Shown here: positions 36,056-44,872 of the stretch, piece by piece
Position numbering within the stretch: position 1 is the first letter of the stretch
How the letters are laid out: each line of letters begins with the position of its first letter
DNA from: Dehalobacter sp. CP
GTDB taxonomy: Bacteria; Bacillota_B; Desulfitobacteriia; Desulfitobacteriales; Syntrophobotulaceae
DNA length: 64,000 nucleotides
Reading direction: 5' to 3'
Assembly: GCA_009910795.1 (NCBI GenBank)
Contig: VMEE01000019.1
Location: 1 to 64,000 of the forward strand
Made by a program: the position numbers and the translations under genes
The notes under the pieces: model-generated
What the model was told of the DNA's origin: nothing
Databases searched by the model: none
What the model saw: only the letters and a program-made list of their open reading frames with translations

Positions 36056-36835
36056 ATGAATCCTTCAACGACACGCAAGAAAATGCAAGGGAAAAATGGC
36101 GGGAGCAGTATTGAAGAAATCAAATTTGAAATGATTATTCCCGATTCTTTGTATCCCGTCGAAAGATTATACGCGTACATTGAATTGGGGACCAGAAAAA
36201 CTTTTAAAAAAGGCAGTGCCGTCCTTATACCGGGAGAAGAACCCAAGGCTCTCATTTATATTCTATCGGGTAGAATAAGAGTTAATTTGGTAGTTGATGA
36301 TGGAAGGGAAAGGTTTATTTATACTGCCGGTAAATACAATATGATGGGCAGATTATTTGAAGCTTATAATCAGTATTATATTGTTGCGCTCGAGAAAACA
36401 GAGATTTGTTATTTTACAAAACAGCAGTTGGAACTAATTTTTCAAAAAGATCAGGAAGTTTTTTTTGATATTATAAAAAACTATCATGCTAAAATTTCTT
36501 ATTACATGCGGCAAATGGCTGAAATGGATTTATATAATCCCACGATCAGGGTGGTAAGGTTATTATATAAACTGTGTATGACGAAAGGTGTTGCCGTAGG
36601 AGATTCATTTGAAATACAAATCGACCTTTCTCTGAAAAGGATCTCAGAAATCACAGGTGCACATTATGTTACAGTCTCGAAGGTATTGGGCGGGCTGAAA
36701 AAAAAGAATATCATCGAAAAGAATAAGAATACAATCATCATTCATGATCTGAAAGGATTAAAACGCCTGACGCAAGAAACGCACATTTTTAGTAATCAAG
36801 GCAGAAGCTTGGATAACGATTTGTTCTCTTTGTAA
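36056..36835 (+). CDS. rdhK: CRP/FNR-family regulator RdhK
   Basis: 259 aa, the longest of its class because of about 20 extra charged N-terminal residues (KKMQGKNGGSS) and a C-terminal extension SNQGRSLDNDLFSL. Core opening IIPDSLYPVERLYAY; recognition segment ISEITGAHYVTVSKVLGGL. GGGGTG precedes the ATG. It stands 100 bases before rdhBA at 36939. Confidence 0.87.
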   Translation: MNPSTTRKKMQGKNGGSSIEEIKFEMIIPDSLYPVERLYAYIELGTRKTFKKGSAVLIPGEEPKALIYILSGRIRVNLVVDDGRERFIYTAGKYNMMGRLFEAYNQYYIVALEKTEICYFTKQQLELIFQKDQEVFFDIIKNYHAKISYYMRQMAEMDLYNPTIRVVRLLYKLCMTKGVAVGDSFEIQIDLSLKRISEITGAHYVTVSKVLGGLKKKNIIEKNKNTIIIHDLKGLKRLTQETHIFSNQGRSLDNDLFSL

Positions 36836-36938
36836 AAAATAATAAAAATGTTAAAGTCGTGATAAAACTTTGAGCTTGAAATTTTAAATATAATGTATCC
36901 ATAAAGGTTATTTTTACCGGCAAGGAGGTGAGAAAGTT

Positions 36939-37247
36939 ATGGGTACATTTTTAATTTTTCTGGCGGGCATTTTATTTTTAGCCGGCGGACTCTTTTTGAA
37001 AACCCGTGCCAAGCATGAACTGAAGTGGAGAACAATTTTAAACTGGACTTTATACGTTGTGTGGTATGCAATAACCTGGATTGGAATTTCTTTTATCTAC
37101 ATCAATGCCTCGGTCGGACATGTTAAGGCAACGAGTACAGCAATCTTCTTGTTTGGAGGAATCTCTGTTGTATTGGCTGTTGTTCTGGCCCGTCTATTAG
37201 GTTATATCGGTATCAAAAAGAAGAGCAATCAAACGATGCAGGCTTAA
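36939..37247 (+). CDS. rdhB: Membrane anchor RdhB
   Basis: 102 aa, [14 protein letters not shown], three hydrophobic segments. AAGGAGGTG precedes the ATG. Thirty-seven bases before rdhA, wider than other pairs. No clear dehalobox was found in the 100 bases upstream. Confidence 0.88.
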   Translation: MGTFLIFLAGILFLAGGLFLKTRAKHELKWRTILNWTLYVVWYAITWIGISFIYINASVGHVKATSTAIFLFGGISVVLAVVLARLLGYIGIKKKSNQTMQA

Positions 37248-37284
37248 TGGTAAAAATTCAGTAAAGAAGGTGTAAAGATTCAAG

Positions 37285-38661
37285 ATGGAAGATAAAAAGA
37301 TAAACTTTAGTCGACGTGGATTCCTTAAAGCTGGCGTGGCGGCGGCAGCGGCAGGAGTGATGGGTGCAATCAATCCGAATGTCCTGAAAGCTGAAAATGC
37401 TTCGTTGGTTTCGTTGGATTATGCATCACCCGCGAGCGGGAACTGGTCCAAACTCGTGCCTAAAATGAATTACGGTGGAGCTTCCGTGCGTTATGCGGAG
37501 CATAACGACCAATGGTTGGGCACATCACAGATTGTAGGCGAAGTACAAAATATAAGTGAGTACGATAATGGTTTTACCATGGCGATCCGCGGAGAACTGG
37601 GCGAAATACCGCGTTGGAACTATGTGACCCAGGGCAAACGCGATCCAATGGCTTCCGGCTTGGGTTTTGCCATAAGTTTTTTAAGTACAGACAAAGCCGT
37701 GGAAGGTCCTGCCCCGCCGAGGGCGGAAAAACTGCCTGTACCTGATCCTGAAATCATGTCCAAGCATATCAAAGACACATGTTATTACTTGCGGGCTGAC
37801 GAAGTTGGTATCGGCAAAATGCCGGCTTATGCATATTATTCTCATAGAATCTCGCCGACACATGGGGACTATGCTACCGGCAAAATTGATCCCAATCTTC
37901 TCATGGAGGAAATACCTGTTACGGAGCGGCTGCCGTATGTTATCTGTGTCGCTGTGGAGCAGCATCTTGAGACGTGGTTGGCCTCCACCGGTTATGACGG
38001 CATCGCCAAAAGCCAATCCTACCGTGCCTATCACGCAACAGCCAACATTACCGTTATGCTGGCGCAGTATATTCGTTCGCTTGGTTACCGGGCCCGTGCT
38101 CATCACTTTGCCAATTATGCTTCAGTGATGGGACCGATCCTGATTGCGTGCGGTATGGGAGAACTGACACGCACCGGTGACTGCGTTGCTCATCCGCGTA
38201 TGGGTTTCCGCAATAAGGTTGCGGCTGTTACTACGGATCTCCCGCTTGTCCCGGATAAACCAATCGATTTTGGAATGCTTGATTTTTGCCGGGTTTGTAG
38301 GAAATGCTCAGAGAATTGTCCGGGTGAAGCAATTTCGTTTGATGAAGAACCCGTAAAATACAACGGCTACCTGCGCTGGAACAGCGATTTTAGGAAATGT
38401 GCGGCTTTCCGTACAGGCAATCAGGAGGGATTCAGTTGCGGACGCTGCGTCAAGGTCTGTCCTTGGAGCTCTAAAGAAGATTCCTGGTTCCATGAGGCCG
38501 GTGTCTGGATCGGAAGCAAAGGAAAACAATCAGCATCTCTTCTCAAACAGATCGACGATATGTTTGGATACGGTACTGAAGAAATCACGAAATACAAATG
38601 GTGGCTGGAGTGGCCTGAACTATTTCCTATGCCGGCCGGATATCCACCGGTAAAAAAATGA
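37285..38661 (+). CDS. rdhA: Reductive dehalogenase RdhA (cpr-type)
   Basis: 458 aa. Tat motif RRGFLKAG near residue 10, after a very short n-region. Clusters CRVCRKCSENCP from Cys335 and CGRCVKVCPW, with SSKED where most have NSKED. Pocket Tyr (AYHA), Asn (HFAN) and Arg (GFRNK). It has [23 protein letters not shown], less typical than [14 protein letters not shown] precedes the ATG. Confidence 0.93.
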   Translation: MEDKKINFSRRGFLKAGVAAAAAGVMGAINPNVLKAENASLVSLDYASPASGNWSKLVPKMNYGGASVRYAEHNDQWLGTSQIVGEVQNISEYDNGFTMAIRGELGEIPRWNYVTQGKRDPMASGLGFAISFLSTDKAVEGPAPPRAEKLPVPDPEIMSKHIKDTCYYLRADEVGIGKMPAYAYYSHRISPTHGDYATGKIDPNLLMEEIPVTERLPYVICVAVEQHLETWLASTGYDGIAKSQSYRAYHATANITVMLAQYIRSLGYRARAHHFANYASVMGPILIACGMGELTRTGDCVAHPRMGFRNKVAAVTTDLPLVPDKPIDFGMLDFCRVCRKCSENCPGEAISFDEEPVKYNGYLRWNSDFRKCAAFRTGNQEGFSCGRCVKVCPWSSKEDSWFHEAGVWIGSKGKQSASLLKQIDDMFGYGTEEITKYKWWLEWPELFPMPAGYPPVKK

Positions 38662-38731
38662 TTTGTTTTATTCATCACTGATGGAGAATCAGATCATATG
38701 ATTTGAATAATTATTATGAAATAATATTCGG

Positions 38732-38768
38732 TAAAATACGGTGTGCCTTTAGGTACGCCGTATTTTAT
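38732..38768 (+). terminator. Intrinsic terminator of rdhBA
   Basis: TAAAATACGGTGTGCC with GGTACGCCGTATTTTA, one mismatch. The rest of the gap up to 38990 is the rdhBA relic. Confidence 0.72.
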
Positions 38769-38789
38769 TAACAACACGAAAAGCGCCTG

Positions 38790-38986
38790 TACATATTAAG
38801 CGTAAAATAAATCCACGAAGTTGCAATCTTCGATAAATTAGGGTAAGGGGTTAAAGAAAAAGAACCCAAGCAGCAATTTTTTTGGTAAACCGCCACGGTT
38901 TTCTGAGAACCGGGGCAGCAGTTGCTGCTATGGGTGTTATGGGTACAATTGCAACGCCATCAAAAATGGTGAATTGCAACTATTAA
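38790..38986 (+). pseudogene. rdhA: rdhBA relic: upstream region fused to an rdhA Tat signal
   Basis: 38797-38850 resembles the DNA upstream of the rdhB at 44554 (TAAAATAAAT, AAATTAGGGTAAGG). At about 38851 it jumps straight to the beginning of the rdhA at 44873 (AAGCAGCAATTTT, TTCTGAGAACCGGGGCAGCA, TGGGTGTTATGGGT). rdhB is wholly deleted, the twin-arginine region is disrupted, and homology ends at 38986 in ATTGCAACTATTAA. It is a remnant of a unit paralogous to 44554-46255. Confidence 0.8.
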
Positions 38987-39087
38987 ATATTATAATACGA
39001 TTAATTCAATAAAAGTTTAGCAGGAATTAATTAAATGAAAATATTTATTTAACTTAGAAAATGCACATTTATTTGTGTCATCGCTTT

Positions 39088-39430
39088 TTATAAATTTACC
39101 GGACTTATACTACTAAACTCCAATAACAATATTGAAAGATAAAGTTGGAAGCGTTCATCAGCGTTGTCCAAAGTGACGCCCGTAAGCTGCTTTATTTTAT
39201 TAATTCTATAAAATAATGTATTGCGATGAACGCACAAAGTTTTAGCGGCATCATTCGGAGAATGTGTATAGTATAAATAATATTTTAGTGTTTCTAGAAA
39301 AGGCGTCCCGTTATCCCTTTCTTCTTTTGCCAGCTGAATAACAGCTGGGTGACAAAAATCGGTAATATCGCTTTGAGATCTTATTAATTCAGTAAGAAAA
39401 TAGAGTGTACAACTTTCATAAAGACATATG
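39088..39430 (-). pseudogene. C-terminal fragment of a PucR/CdaR-family regulator
   Basis: About 110 codons without a start. The frame encodes HPAVIQLAKEERDNGTPF, then LETLKYYLYYTHSPNDAAK, LCVHRNTLFYRINKIKQLTG and DNADERFQLYLSILLLEF, the hallmark C-terminal helix-turn-helix of PucR/CdaR regulators. The N-terminal two-thirds is missing. It is divergent from the SnoaL-like and corrinoid genes, where a regulator of a demethylation locus is often found. Confidence 0.75.
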
Positions 39431-39465
39431 TTTATATTAGGCGGTATAGGTTGTTTGAAAGAAGC

Positions 39466-40062
39466 ATGGGTAATAACACGGCAGAAGAGATTATTGATAA
39501 ATTTAATATTAAAGAATTGGTTGAGTTTGAGCGATACTGCAGGGATCAGAAACTATGGGATGAAATGGAAAAATGTTTTCATCCTGATTCTTCTGTCAAT
39601 ATATCATGGTTCAGTGGAACGGGACATGAATTTATTGAAGCGTCCAAGAAAATGCAGTCCAATGCGAAGCATAAAATTAATGACACCTTGATTTGGTTGA
39701 ACAAATACAGGGCAGTTGTCGAGATGATGGCAACTATTCATATATTTGGAGAACTCGACGGGTTTCCGGTAGATCTTATGTCATATTCAAGGCTGCATTT
39801 TAGAGTGGAAAAAAGAGAAGGTATTTGGCGAATCTCTTCTTTTGACTGTATTTGCGAAAAAGATTTATTAGTCCCTGTTTATCCGAATAATCAAATTGTC
39901 ATCCAGGAGGAGCAATTAAGAAAATACCGGCCGAGTTATGCCAGCCTTTCTTATATGCTTGCCAAGGAGGGATACGATATCGATATCAATCTTGCGGGAG
40001 AGGATAAACCTGAAACAATTAAAAAATTATATGAAACAAGCACAAAATGGCTGGAAATATAG
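39466..40062 (+). CDS. SnoaL/NTF2-like protein
   Basis: 198 aa. The pattern AEEIIDKFNIKELVEFERYCRDQKLWDEMEKCFHPDSSVNISWF followed by HKINDTLIW, VVEMMATIHI, SYSRLHFRVEKREGIWRISSFDCI is that of SnoaL-type cone-shaped folds, which bind or transform small molecules. ATG 39466 is preferred over TTG 39451; neither has a strong ribosome binding site. It stands directly before a corrinoid protein and a UroD-type methyltransferase, so it may handle the methyl-donor substrate (inference). Confidence 0.65.
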   Translation: MGNNTAEEIIDKFNIKELVEFERYCRDQKLWDEMEKCFHPDSSVNISWFSGTGHEFIEASKKMQSNAKHKINDTLIWLNKYRAVVEMMATIHIFGELDGFPVDLMSYSRLHFRVEKREGIWRISSFDCICEKDLLVPVYPNNQIVIQEEQLRKYRPSYASLSYMLAKEGYDIDINLAGEDKPETIKKLYETSTKWLEI

Positions 40063-40111
40063 TTAGAAAGGTTGGTCAAAATCAAAAAATATGAAAGGGA
40101 GAGATTTTGCG

Positions 40112-40749
40112 ATGAGAGATTACCAGATATTGACCCAGGCGATGGGGATCTTAATGAAGAACAGGTGCTAGGGATCTTAAATGAATTTGTGGCAACCAAC
40201 CCCAGTAACAATGAAGCCGGAAAGGTCCTAAATGCTTGCCAACAGGGAATGGCGATAGTTGGAGATCTTTTCGAAAAGGGTGAGTATTTTGTTGGCGATC
40301 TGATTTTCGCCGGGGAATTGCTTACAGCTGCAATTGAAACGCTTAAGCCCTTTCTGGGTGGAGAAAATACTGAAAAAGTCGGAAGAATTCTCCTCGCTAC
40401 GGTTCAAGGTGACTTGCACGATATCGGCAAAAATATTTTCAAGAGCATGTCGGAGGCAGCCGGCTTCGAAGTCATTGACCTCGGGATCGACGTATCTGCC
40501 AATACTATTGTAGAAAAAGTAAAAGAGACAAAGCCTCAAATAGTAGGTATGAGCGGCGTTTTGACCATTGCTTTGGATTCTATGAAAAGTACCGCAGCAG
40601 CTATTAAGGATGCGGGGTTACGGGAGCAAGTGAAGGTGATCATTGGCGGGAATCCTGTTACGGCGGAAGCTTGCAAACAGATTGGTGCAGATGCATTTAC
40701 CACGAATGCTGCAGAAGGCGTAACAATATGTCAAAAATGGGTAAATTAA
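40112..40749 (+). pseudogene. Corrinoid (B12-binding) methyltransferase protein with N-terminal frameshift
   Basis: MtaC/MtbC-type protein. A helical cap (NEEQVLGILNEF...GEYFVGDLIFAGELLTAAIETLKP) is followed by a Rossmann-like B12 domain with the cobalt-ligand motif DLHDIG, then GMSGVLT and IIGGNPVT. The natural start is ATG 40112 behind AAGGGAGAG, giving MRDYQILTQAMG. The frame must then shift at the GGGG run (40144-40147) to reach DLNEEQVLG. Without a shift the product ends after 19 codons. The alternative is a start at TTG 40072 in the downstream frame, poorly placed. It could be a mutation, programmed slippage or a sequencing error. Confidence 0.7.
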
Positions 40750-40819
40750 GGCTAAAATATTGTTTATTACAAACGGCAGGTGAATTAAAAAAAATAATCA
40801 TGTGAAGAAAGGTGAGATT

Positions 40820-41984
40820 ATGGACAGCAAACAACTGTTTAACGAAAGGATTCAGATATTTGATGATGCCGTACGCATGAAAAAACGCCCATCCAGAGTA
40901 CCCTTTGTTACCAATGACTGTCTGTGGCGTTATCATGACTTAGGTATGAAATTGAGTGAGGCTTTGTTAAGTACGCAGGGTGTAGAAGATGCAGTTATTA
41001 ACTTTCAAAAAAGGTATCAATTTGACTTGCTATTGGACATCGGAGACAGAAACCCATTGCAAATGACAAGAAGTCTGGGTAATTATGAATATCTCATCAA
41101 TGACGAAAATAACACGATGATGTTAAAAGAACAATGCTTTTTCCTAGAAGAGGATTATGACAAGTTTATTAATAATCCTGTTAAGACCTTGTGGGAAGAC
41201 ATCATGCCGAGAAAGTATTCTTTATTTACGAAGGATATGCCGCTAGAGACTTTGCAGAATACTCTGGGCAAATTTTTGGAATACGCCCAAGCCATGGAGA
41301 AAACAACGATAAGGCTTATTGATGAGTGCGGAGTCCCGCCCATCTTAGATGTGCAAAATGGCGCAAGAATATACCCTGCTTTTGAATGTTTATATAATTT
41401 CTTAAGGGGTATGAAGGGACTTTCCAGAGACCTTAGGGTTCACCCCGAAAAAGTAAAGGCATTTTGCGATACGTATCATGAGTTTTTTGTCAAAAATGAG
41501 ATCAATAAAATCAAAAAGGTGGATTCCCCAACGAGTTTTTACAGCATTCGCCATCTTATTAAGCCAGAATATGGTTAACCCCAAACAGTTTGGGACTTAT
41601 TACTGGCGATACTTTAAAGAAATTGTGGATAAGGTCGTCGAAACCGGCAATACAATGTTTATACTTAGTGAAGGAACAACAAAGCATATAACGGAATACT
41701 TGCAGGAACTTCCCAAAGGACATTTTTGTTTCTACGTTGAATCGGATGACATATTCGAAGCCAGAAAGAGATTCCCGAACTTATGCTTATGGGGTGGAAT
41801 ACCTCTGGATTTAATTAGCAAGGGAACAAAGCAGCAATGTATTGATTATGTAAAAAAGGTTATTGATGAAGTTGGGACAGATGGGGGTCTTATTCTCAGC
41901 ACAAACAAGTTTACAACAGTACCGCAGGATTGCAACAGGGAAAATTTATTAGCTGTCAGTGAATTTGTCAGGAATTACAAATAA
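40820..41984 (+). pseudogene. UroD-like (MtaA-type) methyltransferase, frameshifted
   Basis: A uroporphyrinogen-decarboxylase-fold protein of the kind that moves methyl groups between corrinoid proteins and acceptors. The first 252 codons (from ATG 40820 behind AAAGGTGAG) end at TAA 41578 after HLIKPEYG. Homology continues in another frame from about NMVNPKQFGTYYW to VRNYK at 41984. The break lies between about 41545 and 41575. Both halves would be needed for the barrel, so the gene is probably dead unless the break is a sequencing error. Confidence 0.75.
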
Positions 41985-42017
41985 TAATTATTTTATACAA
42001 ATAAGGAGGAATAGATA

Positions 42018-42152
42018 ATGGGAGAAAAAATTGATTACACAAAATATCCAGATGGGCATGAGGCCTTAAAGTCCATGTTGGACTTTCTTCCTTCTGAGGA
42101 AGCTAAAGCAGGGTTGCTAATCGGTTTCACTGTATTCATGTCTCTCATGTAA
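42018..42152 (+). CDS. Small hypothetical protein, possibly truncated
   Basis: 44 aa, MGEKIDYTKYPDGHEALKS..., ending in a hydrophobic stretch GLLIGFTVFMSLM. AAGGAGG is well placed. The abrupt end at the beginning of a hydrophobic segment suggests the front of a longer protein. Not recognised. Confidence 0.45.
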   Translation: MGEKIDYTKYPDGHEALKSMLDFLPSEEAKAGLLIGFTVFMSLM

Positions 42153-42210
42153 ATACATCATGGCCTAAGTGACTGCAGCAAATTGCCGCAGGAGGAGAAA
42201 ATGTTGTTGT

Positions 42211-42224
42211 GTAGTCCAGACTAC
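42211..42224. promoter_or_regulatory. Perfect GTAGTC-CA-GACTAC box, orphan
   Basis: The cleanest copy of the operator seen at the rdhABC operons, but no rdh gene is near. A hairpin terminator lies 60 bases downstream (42283-42314). Confidence 0.7.
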
Positions 42225-42282
42225 TAAGTTTTGTTTGGATTAACGGATAAAATAATATGAAGGTACCTGTTCTGGAGATGAA

Positions 42283-42314
42283 AATAAAGCAGTAGCTGGG
42301 TCTACTGCTTTATT
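42283..42314. terminator. Hairpin terminator
   Basis: AATAAAGCAGTAG / CTACTGCTTTATT, a perfect 13-bp stem between the demethylase remnant and the minus-strand chemoreceptor gene. Confidence 0.72.
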
Positions 42315-42386
42315 CTCGATGTAGTTAAATCTGTTTGCATTTTTATCTTAGATTTAATAAAGTCAAATTTCGGTATTCGTATTAAG

Positions 42387-43256
42387 TTAAAGTATCTGGG
42401 CTACTTTCATGATATTTTCAGCGGATAATGCCAATTCGGACATGGACGCTGTGATTTGCTCAGAAGCAGCAGCTTGGCTTTCGCCTAATCCGGAGGCCTG
42501 AATTACTTGACTAATTAACTTAGTGGATTCGTCTTTAATAGAAGAAACAATTTCTTTTATATCTTTGATTGAAGAAGCACTGTTGGTAGCCATCTTCCTT
42601 ATTTCTTCCGCGACAACGGCAAATCCGCGTCCTTGTTCGCCTGCCCGGGCAGCTTCAATAGCGGCATTAATGCCTAAGAGGTTGGAGTTGGCTGCTAGAT
42701 CATTAATAAACTTGAGGATCTCATCGGTTTTTTTGATTTCTTCCAAAACTCTTTCGCCCCTGGATTTTATTCCTTCCAATTCCTGGGCCAGTTTCATGGC
42801 AGCGGCAGACAATTCCTCGGTTGTTGCTGTGACCTCTTGTGAAGAGGCGGACAAAGATTGTGCTGTGTCGGTAAGTAAATTCTGGGTTTCCAGATTAAAG
42901 GCCAGGCCGATGCCTCCGATTATTTTACCGTTATCATCTTTGACCGGAAAGGAAAAGCCTTTAAAGGAAAAACCAAATACTTCCGCAGGGACTGTCATAA
43001 CAGTATGCTGACCAGTGCGTACCGCTTCAGCAAGGGCATCACCCGGAGGAAGCGGCATTCCTATGACGTTGAAAGGCATCCTTGTTTTTTCACTTTCGAC
43101 ACTGTTAAGATACTTTTCGGTATCAGAGAGGGCAATCATGTTATCCAGAGGTATCATTTTGTGAAAGTAAGGGAGTGCTCTATTGAGACATTCCAGAATA
43201 TCAGCTCCATTACCGGCCTCAGGATTATAAGGGTTTTCTTGATTTGCATTTTCCAT
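42387..43256 (-). CDS. Soluble methyl-accepting chemotaxis-type receptor
   Basis: 289 aa, no membrane segment. An N-terminal sensor domain (about residues 15-125) contains [21 protein letters not shown], typical of a PAS/Cache-like fold. It leads into an MCP signalling helix pair with the hairpin tip region [40 protein letters not shown]. The tail is short (ends MKVAQIL). GGGAGG precedes the ATG. It appears intact although the genes beside it are decayed. The signal sensed is unknown. Confidence 0.83.
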   Translation of the reverse strand: MENANQENPYNPEAGNGADILECLNRALPYFHKMIPLDNMIALSDTEKYLNSVESEKTRMPFNVIGMPLPPGDALAEAVRTGQHTVMTVPAEVFGFSFKGFSFPVKDDNGKIIGGIGLAFNLETQNLLTDTAQSLSASSQEVTATTEELSAAAMKLAQELEGIKSRGERVLEEIKKTDEILKFINDLAANSNLLGINAAIEAARAGEQGRGFAVVAEEIRKMATNSASSIKDIKEIVSSIKDESTKLISQVIQASGLGESQAAASEQITASMSELALSAENIMKVAQIL

Positions 43257-43314
43257 AATAAATCCTCCCTTTGGAAAAATAAAAATATAAGAAATAATGA
43301 ACGGAAATAATAAA

Positions 43315-43338
43315 TAACCACTCTTATCGAGTGGTTAT
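43315..43338. promoter_or_regulatory. Hairpin upstream of the chemoreceptor gene
   Basis: TAACCACTC/GAGTGGTTA with a 6-base loop, 60 bases upstream of the chemoreceptor gene on the minus strand. It is either part of its leader or a small operator. Confidence 0.4.
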
Positions 43339-43374
43339 CACATAGAAGTCTATCATGTTATAATGGCAGGCCAT

Positions 43375-43417
43375 TTAGCACATGCTAAATAAATCCAGGC
43401 CATTTAGTTTCTACTAA
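43375..43417. promoter_or_regulatory. Two dehalobox-like sites in tandem
   Basis: 43375-43388 is TTAGC-ACAT-GCTAA and 43404-43417 is TTAGT-TTCT-ACTAA, both perfect inverted repeats. Each is preceded by GGCCAT, so a 29-base unit is repeated. They lie between the divergent chemoreceptor and the rdhK at 43641. Confidence 0.7.
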
Positions 43418-43640
43418 AAAAATATATAGAAAAAAAATATAATATTATAACCAAGCTTTGTGAATTGTTTGAACTGCAAAGCAAATCAAAGATGGTCTTC
43501 TGCCTTTTCTCACCATCTTCTGTAAGGTAAGGAAGTGATGTAGGGAATAAAAAGTATAAGAAGATAAGTATCTTTTTGTAAACTAAGTATTTTTACCTGT
43601 GAGAAAGTTGTCAGTAAAAATTCAAGGGGAGAATGTAAGT

Positions 43641-44327
43641 ATGGAAAAAACAAATAGTTATTACATCTTACCGAATAATTTTTATCCCATCAAAAAGCTG
43701 CAAAATTACATTCATATGGGAGTTGTTCGAAATTATTCCAAAGGACAATCCGTTGTTTTGCCTGGAGAATTAATATACAAGATCGTTTATGTGCTTTCAG
43801 GAAGATTGAGCATAAACTTTCTAAATGAAGACGGAAGGCAAAAATTAATGTACTATGCTGATCCTCATACCTATGCCGATAGATTATTTCCATTTGACGA
43901 TTGTTATGTTCATGTTATTGCAGAAGAAAATAGCACAGTCTGTTTTTTCTCTAAAGAAGAACTTTTTGAAATCTTCCAGCAGGACAAAGAAGTGCTTTTT
44001 GATTTCATCACAAACTATTCATCAAAATGTGGCTATTTTATGCGGGAAGCCAAGGAGATGGTGCTTTATAATCCATCTGTCCGGGTCTTGCGCTTACTTT
44101 ACGAGCTTTGTCTTACCCAAGGGAAGTCGGTGGATAATGTCTATCAAATAGACATTAAACTATCTCAAAAGGCTATTTCTGAAATAACAGGTGTACACTT
44201 TGTGACTATAAGCAAAATATTCGGATTTCTAAAAAAAGAAAACATTTTGTATAAAACAACAAATAAGATCATGGTTATTGACTTGGAACGGCTTAAAGAA
44301 TTAGTTAATGAGTGGATGGAACTTTGA
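43641..44327 (+). CDS. rdhK: CRP/FNR-family regulator RdhK
   Basis: 228 aa of the ILPNNFYPIKKLQNY subgroup, close to the regulator at 24137. Recognition segment ISEITGVHFVTISKIFGFL. ATG 43641 follows AAGGGGAG; the frame opens earlier (43599) without a site. Two dehalobox-like repeats lie about 225-265 bases upstream, so it may be part of its own regulon. Confidence 0.87.
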   Translation: MEKTNSYYILPNNFYPIKKLQNYIHMGVVRNYSKGQSVVLPGELIYKIVYVLSGRLSINFLNEDGRQKLMYYADPHTYADRLFPFDDCYVHVIAEENSTVCFFSKEELFEIFQQDKEVLFDFITNYSSKCGYFMREAKEMVLYNPSVRVLRLLYELCLTQGKSVDNVYQIDIKLSQKAISEITGVHFVTISKIFGFLKKENILYKTTNKIMVIDLERLKELVNEWMEL

Positions 44328-44553
44328 TACAAATTTCCCATTTGATTCTTTTTATCAATTAGTATAATACAAAATACACATAAAAAAGTTAATGGGTGTT
44401 AATTTGAAACCAGTTAAAATAAAAATATAAAATTTTTTGCCTAATAAATAATACTTTTATGTGAGACTAAAACTTTAAATTTAAATTATGCTTAAAATAA
44501 ATTATGGAGATGTAACTTCTAAAAGAAATTAGGGTAAGGAGGTGAAAAGAATA

Positions 44554-44859
44554 ATGAGTACATTTTTAATCTTTTTGGCAGGGATTCTTTTCTTGGCCGG
44601 TGTCCTTTTTATCAAACCGCGTGCGAAGCAGGATAAGACTTGGAAGACCGTGATTATTTGGACCTTATATGTAATTTTCTTTGTTATCGCTTGTATGGGA
44701 GTTTCCTTTGTTTACATCAATGCCAGTGTAGGGCATGTCAAAGCATCAAGCACGGCTATCTTCCTGTTTGGGGGGATTTCGCTGATTTTGGCTGTAGTTT
44801 TAGCCCGTATCTTAGGATTTATCGGTACAAAGAAAAAGGCCGAGTCATTACAGGCTTAG
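44554..44859 (+). CDS. rdhB: Membrane anchor RdhB
   Basis: 101 aa, starts [16 protein letters not shown], with [45 protein letters not shown] precedes ATG 44554. The relic at 38790 and the first half of the relic at 61844 are related to this copy. Confidence 0.88.
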   Translation: MSTFLIFLAGILFLAGVLFIKPRAKQDKTWKTVIIWTLYVIFFVIACMGVSFVYINASVGHVKASSTAIFLFGGISLILAVVLARILGFIGTKKKAESLQA

Positions 44860-44872
44860 AGGAGGAAAGTTA

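Noticed and set aside
43489..43519. AAGATGGT/ACCATCTT hairpin upstream of the rdhK at 43641
   Set aside because: Short stem with a long loop and no T run; could be chance in AT-rich DNA.
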